A stretch of DNA of 64,000 bases from Serratia surfactantfaciens (GCF_001642805.2 NZ_CP016948.1:4960001-5024000), one strand, 5' to 3'; numbered from the stretch's first letter, positions 11,047 to 23,134 are shown. Made by a program: numbers and translations. The notes: a model not told the origin generated them from the letters alone.

Positions 11047-12843
11047 TTAAGAATTGAGTGATTTTCCCATCGCTCTTTCAATTAAACTCAGTAATTCCTT
11101 TTGTCGCTGCTCATAGAACTCTTCAAAGTTATCGTGACGTAGAGCGCTCGCTGGCATGTGATGGCTACGTAACAGCGTATCCATTGCATCATCATTCAGC
11201 TGAACCTGGGAATGTGACTGGAGCGCTGCCAAATATGCAGATGGCGCTGAGCCACCAATCATTCTGTTGGCCTTATAAGAAATTGGTGTTTTATTGATGA
11301 TCGAATCGTACTGACGACGAGGGATACCTTGTTTTTCGCACCAGTCTTTCGGAAATATATGGTGGATATCCAAAGCAACTTCATCTGCTTCAAGATTACG
11401 AATCTGGGATTTCCAGAACAAGTCATGAGCACCGTCTCTCAGAACAAGCACATTAATACCTTTATACGCCGCACTCAAACGGGAAGTGAGAGACCCCAAA
11501 CGATCAATCTGGAAATTAGCATCATTGATTGTTCTGGGCAGGTCTCCACCAACTTCAATCCATGAAAGGAGTTCCTCGACATCGTTAGCAATACGGGTTT
11601 CAACGGCTCCGCCATAGAGTTCACCTAACACTCCACACCAGAACCAGCGAGCGAGTTTCTGATGAATCTGCGGTTCTCTCCAGCGTTCATCATCTTTGCT
11701 ACAAATAATGGTCATTACTGCAGCAAGAGGTGCAATTTGGGTGCGGTATGGTAAATCGCGCTGGGAGCTAAAGCATTCCTGACGCAAGAATTTTGCAGCA
11801 CATTTAAACCCTTTCTCAACTGCTTCGGCCCAGTTCTGGTAAGCAGTTAAAGGCAGCTCAAGAACTGAAGCCCTTTTGGCACTAACTGGTGAAACCTGCT
11901 TTCCAGTCTTACCCGCCGCAAGATCGGCTTTACGTTTTTCCAGCGTATGGAGCATCGTTACAGCTTGAAGGAAGTCTGTATTTTCAACCCCTTTAAGGAT
12001 TGGCTCTATTGAAAGACGCTGCTTGCGAGAATCTACTTTGCGGATATCACTACCGTACCAGTCATCCCTAAGGTTATAGCCATCAGCAGCATAACTGGCC
12101 GTTACAAGCTCAAACACAGACAAAGGTACACCACCGGTATTCACTTTTTCAAAGACAAGGCAAACGGCTTCTTTTGACGTGTCTTTTTTCAGGACAATCA
12201 GAGGGATTTGGTAATCATTATAAGCATCCAGAACCCTCGACTTGAATTCGAAGAAGAGCTGTACTGCTTCGGAATTGTGGGTGTAAAGATCTTGCAGCCA
12301 GGCCATCGCTTCGAGGATTTCGGAACAAGGAAAATAGAGCTGTCGGCACTCACGTTTTCTGTCTGAGAGATCAAGTTCAATCTTGCGGCCAAAATCGCTG
12401 CGGATCTGGCGGCTACCATCCGTTGCGATAATTGCATCGTCTAGTCGGTCTGCACCTTCGAGCGCAGTAGGGATATGGATATAGTAATGACGATCTATCG
12501 GTTTACCTTTATCGGTCGTTGTTTTTACCGGACCCGAGAGCTTAAGTACCTGGGTTAGTGTTGTCAGACGTTGCTGACCGTCCAGTATTAATTTTTCAGG
12601 GGCAGGAAGACTAACTGGAGAGACATTTTCAACCGGGCGAACCTGAAAACGTACTTCGCCACCCGTTTCAAGAAGCATTACGGCACCGACAGGAAATGAA
12701 CGGCCGAGGCTTACTAACAGGCTACGAACATGTTCATCATCCCATACCCATCCGCGTTGAAAATCAGGAAGCTGAATTTTCCCCTCAACAATATCCTTTA
12801 ACAGATCCTTCAAAGGCAGTTTTGTACTATCAAATGTCGACAT
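11047..12843 (-). CDS. DUF262 (GmrSD/SspE-like) restriction-type protein
   Basis: About 598 residues. The N-terminal DUF262/ParB-like nucleotide-hydrolysis domain has IQLPDFQRGWVWDDE (24-38) and the DGQQR motif (88-92, LILDGQQRLTTL). A C-terminal His-rich nuclease-like segment has DIHHIFPKDW (492-501), the position where GmrSD- and SspE-type proteins carry their HNH/DUF1524 nuclease. The frame extends to a TTG at 12933, but ATG 12843 has AAGGAT six bases upstream and starts at the domain, so I prefer it. It is downstream of the sulfur-binding HNH gene on the same strand (92-base gap), probably one defence operon. Expected role: cleavage of foreign DNA, perhaps modified DNA, with NTP hydrolysis. 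Confidence 0.8.
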   Translation of the reverse strand: MSTFDSTKLPLKDLLKDIVEGKIQLPDFQRGWVWDDEHVRSLLVSLGRSFPVGAVMLLETGGEVRFQVRPVENVSPVSLPAPEKLILDGQQRLTTLTQVLKLSGPVKTTTDKGKPIDRHYYIHIPTALEGADRLDDAIIATDGSRQIRSDFGRKIELDLSDRKRECRQLYFPCSEILEAMAWLQDLYTHNSEAVQLFFEFKSRVLDAYNDYQIPLIVLKKDTSKEAVCLVFEKVNTGGVPLSVFELVTASYAADGYNLRDDWYGSDIRKVDSRKQRLSIEPILKGVENTDFLQAVTMLHTLEKRKADLAAGKTGKQVSPVSAKRASVLELPLTAYQNWAEAVEKGFKCAAKFLRQECFSSQRDLPYRTQIAPLAAVMTIICSKDDERWREPQIHQKLARWFWCGVLGELYGGAVETRIANDVEELLSWIEVGGDLPRTINDANFQIDRLGSLTSRLSAAYKGINVLVLRDGAHDLFWKSQIRNLEADEVALDIHHIFPKDWCEKQGIPRRQYDSIINKTPISYKANRMIGGSAPSAYLAALQSHSQVQLNDDAMDTLLRSHHMPASALRHDNFEEFYEQRQKELLSLIERAMGKSLNS

Positions 12844-12935
12844 TTTATATCCTTGTTGTGCTGGGCGTAATAAATTTTTCGAGACTAATTCGTTAATGAC
12901 TTTTGTATATTCTGTTTGTTTTATCGTTGCCAAAT

Positions 12936-13805
12936 TTAAGAACGAAAAACTTCTTTTCTATGCCATTCAACATATCTCTCCTTTGGATAGTTCCCTTTCA
13001 GCATCGGCAACGCGATCTTCTTCCCTGCAAATTCCCAGAATAACCGCCCAACAATTCCACTCCCATTAACAGCCCCTGAGACTAACACCCGCATACTCTC
13101 ATCAAGCCCAATTGATCCCTTATCAAACGCTTTATGATGAATTGCACACAGAGCCAGCCCGTTCGGGATCTCACACGGTCCACCAAACTGCTTCCATTTG
13201 ATATGCGCGGCTTCGAGTCCAACATAGGCGTTATCGTGTCGCATATTGAACCCGCAGATCGCACATTCGTAGTTATACGCCCGTAGCACCTGCTGGCGGA
13301 ACAGCGGATCGCGAACCTTACGTATCTGCTGAATATCAAAACCCATCTCACCCGCGATCTCCTCCTGAATGCTTTCAGGAAAATGCGCTTCAAGGATCTG
13401 TTGTGCCAGCGAGCCGATCAGATTTCTGTTCTTACTCAACAGTGAAAAGTGTTCTTCATCAAACCCACCGGCGATGTTATGTTCCACAAGTTCTTTAGCA
13501 GATGGTTGTTTGCTGCCAGTGGTCGAACAGAACTCAGTATTCTGAAGCTCCCAAAATCCATCCCCCTTAAGCCGCCAGAAAGGCATATTCGGGTAATGCA
13601 CCTTCCTTTGCGGGCCAAAGCGTGCTAACAGGCTCAGTAGTTGCTCGTGGACTTCGATACCATAATCAAATAGTCGCGCATGCCCCTGCTGATAGCTAGC
13701 CAGGACGTACAGAAGCAACAATGGCTTATGAGGCGCGTGTTGTTCGCCTTTTCGCCAGATGGTGATGTCGGCAATTGCCCGTTCGAGAGTTTTACTGGTA
13801 GCCAT
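12936..13805 (-). CDS. HNH restriction endonuclease with sulfur-binding domain (type IV, phosphorothioate-sensing)
   Basis: 289 residues from ATG 13805 (MATSKTLERAIADITIW); the TTG extension to 13847 adds nothing family-like. The N-terminal region with EQHAPHKPLLLLYVLASY (21-38) is the signature of the sulfur-binding domain of ScoMcrA-like nucleases, which reads phosphorothioate DNA. The C-terminal HNH has CAIC (181-184), LEAAHIKW (H201) and LALCAIHHKAFD (C220, H223-224). Expected role: cutting incoming phosphorothioate-modified DNA. No dnd or ssp modification genes are in the window, so it behaves as a stand-alone type IV system here. It is followed by the DUF262 gene. Confidence 0.82.
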   Translation of the reverse strand: MATSKTLERAIADITIWRKGEQHAPHKPLLLLYVLASYQQGHARLFDYGIEVHEQLLSLLARFGPQRKVHYPNMPFWRLKGDGFWELQNTEFCSTTGSKQPSAKELVEHNIAGGFDEEHFSLLSKNRNLIGSLAQQILEAHFPESIQEEIAGEMGFDIQQIRKVRDPLFRQQVLRAYNYECAICGFNMRHDNAYVGLEAAHIKWKQFGGPCEIPNGLALCAIHHKAFDKGSIGLDESMRVLVSGAVNGSGIVGRLFWEFAGKKIALPMLKGNYPKERYVEWHRKEVFRS

Positions 13806-14145
13806 CGCGTTACGGAAGAAGGTAAATAATTGCGATGATGCTCGCAAAACTCAGACCAATCAACCCGCAATCAGCAAAAACATGACGTTACAGCACATAA
13901 CTATATTTACTGAATCCCCCTCACATTTTCCAAATTTACCTCGCGCCAAACCGCTGAATTTATATCCTGCACGGTATAATAGCCATCATAAATCACGCCG
14001 AACAGTAAAGGAATTATCAAGGAATAATTCGCGATTTGAAGATACTGCAACACCCACATACCTCTTGATCTCATCCCTGTAATCAGTCTCGGTCTAAACT
14101 GCAGTATGTGGTCTTTCTTTTATCGAACAAAGAGGCAATTCCGCC
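13806..14145. other. intergenic stretch between restriction genes and an IS remnant
   Basis: 340 bases of low GC. It should contain the promoter of the leftward restriction operon. The right part, from about 14095, is probably the left end of the following IS. No gene seen. Confidence 0.5.
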
Positions 14146-15245
14146 ATGAAAAAGACCCGTTATACCGAAGAACAGATCGCTTTTGAGCTGAAACAGGCCG
14201 AAATCGGCACCCGGGTGGAAGAAGTGTGCAGAGAGATGGGTATTTCTGAAGCCACTTTTTACAACTGGAAGAAAAAATTTGGCGGGATGGGCGTGACAGG
14301 CTCGCGTCGTCGACAGCTGGAGGATGAAAATTAGAGGCTCAGTCGTCTGGCGGCAGACCTCAGTCTAGACAAGGAAGTGCTCCAGGATGTCATTCGAAAA
14401 AAGTTCTGAGGCCTGTCCAGAAAGGGGAAGCGTGCTCGATGCCTACCGCATTGGTCTGTGCCGTGGCTGTCGTCATGATGATGCAGAGCCGTACGTTATA
14501 TAACTATTGTAGCTGCCGTGATGATAGGCCCCTGGCTAAGGGGATAAGAGATATTGCAGCAGCGCGAGTTCGCTACGGTTGCCAGCGCATTCATATGCTT
14601 TTACGACGGGAAGGTTGGTTAATAAATCATAAGAAAATCCACCGGATTTACTGTCTGGAAGGGCTGAATCTGCGGACAAAACGGCCTCGCCGACATGTCA
14701 CTGCCAGACATCGGCGCGTCCGTCCGGAAGTTAGCGCACGCAGTAGATCAGTGCTGGAGCATGGAGTTTGTTGCTAATAATCTGTTCAGCGGCCGCCGAA
14801 TCCGGGCGCTGACTATAGTCGATAATTTTAGTCGTAAATGTCTGGCGATCCATGTTGGACAGGGGTTATATGGTGAGGATGTGGTGACCGTTATGGAGCG
14901 TCTGAAGCAGATGAAGCGCCGTGTCCCTCTCAGGTTGCAGACGGACAATGGCAGCGAATTTATCTCCAAATCTCTTGACCGATGGGAGTATGAAAATAAG
15001 GTGACGATGGACTTCTCACGGCCTGGAAAGCCCACAGAGAATGCACTGGTCGAGTCATTTAACGGCAGCCTTTGTGATGAATGTCTGGTCTGAATGTGCA
15101 CTGGTTCTTGTCACTGGAAGATGTTCAGAAGAAGATCGAGTGCTGGCGGCAAGAATATAACCAGCAACGGCGGCCTCATTCATCATTGAGCAACCTGACA
15201 TCGAAGGAATTTATCCGAAGGCTGCAAAAAGGCCCGAATCTCTGA
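14146..15245 (+). pseudogene. degenerate IS3-family (orfA/orfB) insertion sequence
   Basis: orfA begins MKKTRYTEEQIAFELKQAE but hits an in-frame TAG after RRQLEDEN (where the family has a Gln codon). orfB is in at least three frames: RYGCQRIHMLLRREGW (about 14570), then DQCWSMEFVANNLF through the DDE core LTIVDNFSRKCL, LQTDNGSEFIS and ALVESFNGSLCDECL, then after another shift SLEDVQKKIECWRQEYNQ, ending at 15245. It is an inactive relic, related to but distinct from the other IS remnants in the island. Confidence 0.85.
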
Positions 15246-15362
15246 TTTAGCCTGGCACCGATATTGGGAAGGGATCAAAATCATGTGATTTTCATTAAGA
15301 AAGCTTACCCACCTCAATGTAAAGGTAATGGGTAAGTTTACTCAATTTTATAAAAATTAAAG

Positions 15363-16481
15363 CTATATAACGCCAGCCTCTTTCAACTCCAACTTCACCA
15401 TCAGCTTCTTGTTCACCTCTTTCCCATCCACCCCGCTATGAATCCGTCGATGGCAAGTCGGGCAGATGGCGCCCACCCACTGCGGGTGATCAGGGCCTTC
15501 GTCGGCTAAACGTTTGGTGTGGTGGGGTTCGAGGTAGGGCTCGCCGTTCCTTTTCATGAACGGTGCCGGTTGATCGCAGGCTTCACAGATGCCATTGGCG
15601 CGCTTCAGCACGTATTTTTTTACGTCTTCGCTGCGTTTGAACCAGGATTTTTTGCTGTCGCTCTGTTGGCGCTGGCCTGATTGCTTTGAGGACTGCAGAG
15701 CCTTCTTGCGTAACTGTTCGAGCGTCTCTGTCTGCGTATCGGTTTCATCGGTGTCTGCATCTTCTTCAACAGCGTGCAGTGACGAGACTTTGAACAGGTT
15801 AAAGGTAATGCCTTGGCGCATGTTATTTTCGAAATCTAAGCACTGAATGTGATCCCAAGAATCGCACTCGAACATGCCAAGATAGCGAACGCCTTTTTCA
15901 TTTTTGTTGTCTTCGAACAGGAAGATATCTTTGCCGTCTTTTTTATGGTCGCGGATGGATTTATTACCCCGAATAAATTCCATAGGGCCTTTTTGGCCTT
16001 CTCCCGTATAAGAGAAGCTGCCTTCGGCTGTCCATCCATCTTTGTAGCCGTAGGTTTCGCCGCTTTCTCCGGTAAAGATAAAGATTACTGGGAATTCCCG
16101 CGGGGTCCAGATACCGCCTTGCAGCTGCCCGCCGTAGAGCTCGATAAGTGCTTTGCGTGTGTACAGCTTGCCTTCGGTTAAATAGTCAAAAGGATGTGGC
16201 GTTTCGACGATCTCAAAACCGAGGTCTTTGAGAAATTGGATGGCTTTTTCCGTGCCGCTATCGGCGTTGATTCCCTTTAACGGGTAGCCATGCTGCTCAC
16301 TGTATGCTCTAGCGGCAATGCCGCGGATGTCGTACTTCTCGCCATTATAAAGAAGGGTGAATTTTTTAAATCGCTTTATTTTATGTTGTTTTAAGAATTC
16401 ATCTCGGCCAAGTTTTTTATATTCTTCGATGGCTTTTAGAACAGATTCTTTTCCAGATAACGCCTCTATTACGGTTGCCAA
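15363..16481 (-). CDS. ScoMcrA-like HNH endonuclease (predicted modification-dependent restriction enzyme)
   Basis: 372 residues. The N-terminal head domain (VLKAIEEYKKLGRDEFL, NGEKYDIRGIAARAY, about residues 8-85) matches the ScoMcrA N-terminal head family. The middle domain (100-240) has YTRKALIELYGGQLQGGIW and YTGEGQKGPMEF, an SRA-like modified-base-reading fold by resemblance. The C-terminal HNH has CEAC (299-302), EPHHTKR (320-321), ICPTCHRRIH (340-348). I choose TTG 16481 over GTG 16487 because GAGGGAG lies five bases before the TTG but would touch the GTG. It is the third nuclease of this island, separated from the others by an IS relic. Confidence 0.78.
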   Translation of the reverse strand: MATVIEALSGKESVLKAIEEYKKLGRDEFLKQHKIKRFKKFTLLYNGEKYDIRGIAARAYSEQHGYPLKGINADSGTEKAIQFLKDLGFEIVETPHPFDYLTEGKLYTRKALIELYGGQLQGGIWTPREFPVIFIFTGESGETYGYKDGWTAEGSFSYTGEGQKGPMEFIRGNKSIRDHKKDGKDIFLFEDNKNEKGVRYLGMFECDSWDHIQCLDFENNMRQGITFNLFKVSSLHAVEEDADTDETDTQTETLEQLRKKALQSSKQSGQRQQSDSKKSWFKRSEDVKKYVLKRANGICEACDQPAPFMKRNGEPYLEPHHTKRLADEGPDHPQWVGAICPTCHRRIHSGVDGKEVNKKLMVKLELKEAGVI

Positions 16482-16711
16482 AACCACTCCCTCACATTGC
16501 CGAGTTGGCTCTGAGCAATGTGCTTGCTGACGAGAGTAGCATGCATCAATACCCAGCAGTTAACTCATCGATTTACTGAATGCGTTAACTATGCCAGGTA
16601 GGGGAGGAAATGCCCACCCATGATGAATGTTTTTGTTGTGATATGTCAGCCAGATCTATTGGAAATTGTGGGTGGGAAGGGCGATGAGCATCGCCCTGAT
16701 TGCCATTTACG

Positions 16712-17020
16712 TTAGCCGCAGGCTTCCATCTCCCGCAACGCCCGCCCATAAAGGTTACACAGCGCAGGAACCAGATGTGCTGTAGCGTTGAGGTAGTGAT
16801 TCATTTGCTCCCAGCTTTCGGCATCCAGCTGTGGGGTCTTTTGCAGCAAATGGCCAAACAGCATCAGACCGTGGCAAAGACCTTCCGCCTGTTCGGCGGA
16901 GAGGGCGGCCAGGTCTAAGAGTTCTGAGGGATTGTAAGCGCTAAGATCGAGGTGGTTAAACAGTTGGCGATAGAGGGTGAGAGTGTTTGCAACGGATTCT
17001 GTAGTGGGAACCTTTGTCAT
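16712..17020 (-). CDS. small satellite-phage-type protein of unknown function
   Basis: 102 residues from ATG 17020 (MTKVPTTESVANTLTLYRQL), chosen for GGAG eight bases upstream; an earlier ATG at 17041 lacks this. It is predicted all-helical, with no membrane segment. It resembles short hypothetical proteins found in P4-like satellites and prophages (pattern SELLDLAALSAEQAEGLCHG); function unknown. The upstream leader on the same strand looks like a C4-type antisense RNA, supporting a phage origin. Confidence 0.6.
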   Translation of the reverse strand: MTKVPTTESVANTLTLYRQLFNHLDLSAYNPSELLDLAALSAEQAEGLCHGLMLFGHLLQKTPQLDAESWEQMNHYLNATAHLVPALCNLYGRALREMEACG

Positions 17021-17049
17021 GGGGGCATCTCCGTATGTCATTAGTTAAT

Positions 17050-17155
17050 GACTATCACCAGAGACGCTAAACTCGGGTGGTAGCCCAGACGGGGTTAGCG
17101 TCACCGGGACATACGAACCGGCGCTTCTTGCGAAGCCCCCGCCTGAGCCACCATT
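17050..17155 (-). ncRNA. C4-antisense-like structured leader RNA
   Basis: On the minus strand this leader contains a perfect 8-bp stem (GACGCTAA / TTAGCGTC) enclosing GTCTGGGCTACCACC, preceded by a GC-rich hairpin (GGCGGGGGCTTCGC ... GCGCCGG). The order and the GGGCTACCACC loop resemble the C4 RNA of P1/P7 and P4-like phages, which lies upstream of ash/ant-type genes. The assignment is from remembered motif similarity. Confidence 0.45.
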
Positions 17156-17162
17156 ATTTGGA

Positions 17163-17574
17163 GTGAACTAAAGCTGCTGCATTATTACATAATACAGCGG
17201 TAGTATGTCAGATTCGGAACGCTAATTCCGGCTGCGGATCTTGCCGCAGCGGAAAAACTATAGCGTTATCAGTAAAAGGAACAAATAACCTGTATGGAAT
17301 TACAGGCTATTTCATGTCTAATATGGAATGAGTATCGCAGTTAATGAGTTGTACAATTTAACTATTGATTCTATGAATGCTCATCTTCTTTATATTCTCT
17401 TATTCTGAATGTCTTTATTTGAATTGTTATTTCAAGGGGGTTAATCAATAAATTCACAAGGTGAATTTGTCATGAGGTTTTTTCATTATTTTATAAATAA
17501 GTAAATATAATCTAGACTGGCTGAGAAGTAGTCGCTAAGATTTCGATTTAAAATGGTCATAGGGAATTTGGCTC
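17163..17574. other. AT-rich intergenic region
   Basis: 412 bases. It contains an inverted repeat GGCTGCGG / CCGCAGC (about 17231-17251) without a T-tract, then very AT-rich sequence that presumably carries the promoter of the metallopeptidase gene. No gene and no copy of the leuX 3' end (possible attR) were seen. Confidence 0.5.
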
Positions 17575-18132
17575 ATGCTTACGAAAGAACAGAAAGGCCA
17601 ACAAGTGAAAGAGGGAACATTACGGCTTATGACGTTGGGTGAAATAGCCATGGCTCGACGTGTTTTCGGTAAGTCGATCGTCTACAACCGTGTATGGATT
17701 CATTGCGATAGTTACTTACCCTTTGGTTTACAAGGTAAGCATGTTGGTATGTCGCCCAACGGCGAGATATATTTCCGAGAGGAGGAATACCTGGCTGATT
17801 TCTCTAAGGTAAATAATTACGCAAAACAACATTTCTTTATTCATGAGCTTGCCCATGTTTGGCAGCATCAGCATGGGCAGTGGGTCCGCCTCAGAGGTGC
17901 CTTTAGTTGGGCAGCTAATTACACTTATAGGTTGGACGCTAATAAGACGCTCACAAAGTACTCTTTGGAACAACAAGCTTGTATCGTTGCCGATTATTGG
18001 TTGTTAATACAATATGGCTATGATGCTTGGGCATATGGTATTGGGCGTTTTGTGAATTACACGGGTCCCCAAAACAATAGAATTCGTCTACAGTACGAGC
18101 AGGTTTTAGCCGAGTTTTTACGTCAGAGGTAA
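17575..18132 (+). CDS. VgrG2b-type zinc metallopeptidase, candidate T6SS effector
   Basis: 185 residues, no signal peptide. It contains the zinc-binding HExxH motif as HELAHVWQHQHG (H90, E91, H94), preceded by MTLGEIAMARRVFG, YNRVWIHCDSYLPFG and MSPNGEIYF. That combination is typical of metallopeptidase domains fused to or encoded beside VgrG/Rhs proteins, including the P. aeruginosa VgrG2b C-terminal toxin, which acts in the periplasm. Here it is a free-standing protein with no vgrG, rhs or PAAR gene nearby. It is low in GC relative to its neighbours. The ribosome-binding site AGGGAA is upstream. The next gene starts two bases after its stop and encodes a lipoprotein, the expected location for immunity. 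Confidence 0.75.
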   Translation: MLTKEQKGQQVKEGTLRLMTLGEIAMARRVFGKSIVYNRVWIHCDSYLPFGLQGKHVGMSPNGEIYFREEEYLADFSKVNNYAKQHFFIHELAHVWQHQHGQWVRLRGAFSWAANYTYRLDANKTLTKYSLEQQACIVADYWLLIQYGYDAWAYGIGRFVNYTGPQNNRIRLQYEQVLAEFLRQR

Positions 18133-18134
18133 TC

Positions 18135-18554
18135 ATGAAACGGATCTTCCCCCTCGCATTCCCCTTCCTGCTCGCCGGCTGTCCGTCGATAGGCGATCGT
18201 ATCCCCGTAGACTATCCCGCTACCGCCGGCCTGCGTGAGGGCAAAGTATGCATCACCGCTCACCCACAGGGGGACGAAAAGCTCGCTGGCATCTCGATCT
18301 ACCGATTGGATGAGGCGCAGAGCCGCACATTCAAATTCTTCGAGCCGCTGCGGGATATTGCCCCCAATCAGTGCGTTCCTGATGAGGGCTATGTATTTAC
18401 GCCGGGGCAGCAATACCATTTCTCCGCGAAGTTGGTCTCCATCAAGAAACAGCAGGCGGGCGAGTTTCCCTCTGCGCGTGAATTCGTCGCCGAATTCGTT
18501 GTGCAGCAGGAAGGCAATCAACTTAGGTTGGAAGCCCTCCGCACCCCACGCTAA
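18135..18554 (+). CDS. periplasmic lipoprotein, putative immunity protein for the metallopeptidase
   Basis: 139 residues. The signal peptide ends in a lipobox (FLLAGC, Cys16), so the mature protein is predicted to be lipid-anchored facing the periplasm. The rest is beta-rich and resembles small lipoproteins annotated as T6SS periplasmic immunity proteins (conserved GKVCITAHPQGDEKL and TPGQQYHFSAKL). AGAGG lies eight bases before the ATG, inside the effector's 3' end, indicating coupling. A periplasmic immunity protein fits an effector that acts in the periplasm. Alternative: an unrelated lipoprotein. Confidence 0.7.
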   Translation: MKRIFPLAFPFLLAGCPSIGDRIPVDYPATAGLREGKVCITAHPQGDEKLAGISIYRLDEAQSRTFKFFEPLRDIAPNQCVPDEGYVFTPGQQYHFSAKLVSIKKQQAGEFPSAREFVAEFVVQQEGNQLRLEALRTPR

Positions 18555-18570
18555 CCCCACCGCCCCAAAC

Positions 18571-21460
<2,890 letters not shown>

Positions 21461-21555
21461 GGCGTGTCGTCTCTCAGATAGCAATTCGGATAGCCTAAAG
21501 GCGAATATTTACTGCCTGGGCGATCCGTCGTTCCATCCGTATGAAACGCCCATAA

Positions 21556-21567
21556 GAAACCGGTTTC
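21556..21567. promoter_or_regulatory. AscG operator (palindrome)
   Basis: GAAACCGGTTTC, a perfect 12-base palindrome between ascF and ascG, matches the LacI-family operator reported for AscG (TGAAACCGGTTTCA). It is placed to control ascFB transcription. Confidence 0.8.
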
Positions 21568-21675
21568 ACAAAATCATGTATTGGTGTTTTGTGGTTGGCA
21601 AGAACTATGGTTTTTGGCGTTGCGTTTTCGTGATCTGGATCGTCAGGGATAAGTGCGCACCGATGTGCAGGGGCG

Positions 21676-21688
21676 TGAAAACGTTCCA
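21676..21688. promoter_or_regulatory. second LacI-type operator candidate
   Basis: TGAAAACGTTCCA is an imperfect palindrome of the same class as the operator 110 bases away and lies 57 bases before the ascG start. This suggests autoregulation or loop formation. Confidence 0.5.
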
Positions 21689-21744
21689 AACGCCGGGCGT
21701 CTTGGGTAGACTGCGCTGAACCCATGGATTTTGGCGGCGCACAG

Positions 21745-22764
21745 ATGGCAACGATACTCGAGGTGGCGAAAAAGGCCGGCGTTTCAAAGGCGACGGTGTC
21801 GCGCGTTTTGTCCGGCAGCGGCTATGTCAGCGAGGAGAAACGCGCATTGGTGGATAAAGCCATCGCGGAAACCGGCTATCGGCCCAACCTGCTGGCGCGT
21901 AGCCTGGCGACCAACACCACCCAAACCCTCGGCCTGGTGGTCACCAACACCCTCTACAGCGGCAACTATTTCAGCGAACTGATGGCGCAGTCGGCGCGCA
22001 TCATGGAGGCGAACGGCCGCCAACTGATCCTGGCGGACGGCAAGCACACTGCCGAAGAGGAGCGGGCCGCCATTCAGTTTTTGCTGGATCTGCGCTGCGA
22101 TGGGGTGATCATCTATCCGCGTTTTCTGTCGATCGCGGAAATGGACGAGATCGTCTCCCAACACCGCCAGCCGATTCTGGTGATCAACCGGCGGCTGCGG
22201 CGGAACGACAGCTACTGCATCTTCAGCGATCAGCACGCCGCCGGCGCGGCGGCGGTGGCGCACCTGATCGCGCGCGGCCATCGCGATATCGCCTTTATCA
22301 CCGGCTCGCTCGATTCTCCCACCGGGCTGGAGCGGCTTTCCGGCTATAAATCCGCGCTGGCGCAGCAGGGCATCGCGGTTAATGAGGCGTTGATCGTCGA
22401 GGGGAAATGGCACGCGCAAAGCGGCGTGGCGGCGGTCGATGCGCTGCTGGCCGGCGGGCAACCGTTCAGCGCCATCGTCGCCGGCAACGACGAAATGGCC
22501 ATCGGCGCGATGAAGCGGCTGGCGGAGCGCGGCGTGGCGGTGCCGGAGGCGGTATCGGTCATCGGCTTCGACGACATCCCGCTGGCGCCCTATACCGTGC
22601 CGTCGTTGTCGAGCATGAAGATGCCGGTCACCGAGATGATCCAGGAGACCATCAACCGCCTGCTGTCGATGCTGGACGGCGGCGAGCTGAGCAAGCGCCC
22701 CAGCTTCCCGGCCAGCCTGATCGAGCGCGAGTCGGTGGCGGCGGGGCCGTACGAGCGAAGTTGA
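21745..22764 (+). CDS. ascG: LacI-family repressor AscG
   Basis: 339-residue repressor. The N-terminal LacI helix-turn-helix is MATILEVAKKAGVSKATVSR; a hinge (LARSLATNTTQTLGLVV) and a periplasmic-binding-protein-like effector domain follow (DGVIIYPRFL; SVIGFDDIPLAPYTVP). Very close to E. coli AscG throughout. Start at 21745 follows the family N-terminus; an in-frame ATG at 21724 would add seven residues. Divergent from ascFB, with operators between. Confidence 0.92.
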   Translation: MATILEVAKKAGVSKATVSRVLSGSGYVSEEKRALVDKAIAETGYRPNLLARSLATNTTQTLGLVVTNTLYSGNYFSELMAQSARIMEANGRQLILADGKHTAEEERAAIQFLLDLRCDGVIIYPRFLSIAEMDEIVSQHRQPILVINRRLRRNDSYCIFSDQHAAGAAAVAHLIARGHRDIAFITGSLDSPTGLERLSGYKSALAQQGIAVNEALIVEGKWHAQSGVAAVDALLAGGQPFSAIVAGNDEMAIGAMKRLAERGVAVPEAVSVIGFDDIPLAPYTVPSLSSMKMPVTEMIQETINRLLSMLDGGELSKRPSFPASLIERESVAAGPYERS

Positions 22765-22908
22765 ACTCGGCAATGCGTCCATGTGGTTTGTGAAGGCGTA
22801 GGTTGGCCGTACAAGCCGTTATCACCCGGCGCAGCGCCGTCACCCCATAGCTATGACTTTTCGCGGCGGCGCGTCAGTCGCTCCCCTTACCACCCTGAGT
22901 AATAATCT

Positions 22909-22935
22909 GAAAGAGCGCCCCAAGACTGCTCTTTC
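22909..22935. terminator. hairpin downstream of ascG
   Basis: GAAAGAGC / GCTCTTTC inverted repeat with an 11-base loop, 145 bases after ascG. There is no long T-run, so termination efficiency is uncertain. Confidence 0.4.
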
Positions 22936-23134
22936 GGGCCGCTATACGTTATGTTATCCCCCGAAAGTTTGGCCGTTCCCACCCACTTTTAGCGATTGAA
23001 AGCATCACGCTGTCTTCTGCGACGGCATGGCTTCCTGCGTTGCGTCGGTGAACGGTTTCAGTGGCAAACCTTGCGGCCCTGCGGATGAACGGCCTGAGCG
23101 TGTCGCCGTCCGGCGGCAATACCCGAGCGACCAC
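22936..23134. other. leader region upstream of the glycan cluster
   Basis: No gene. A 94-codon minus-strand open frame (22949-23233) overlaps the JUMPstart and has no family features. The segment TCCGGCGGCAATACCCGA (about 23109) is repeated in modified form as TCCGGCGGCGATACCCGA (about 23187), flanking the JUMPstart. Confidence 0.5.
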
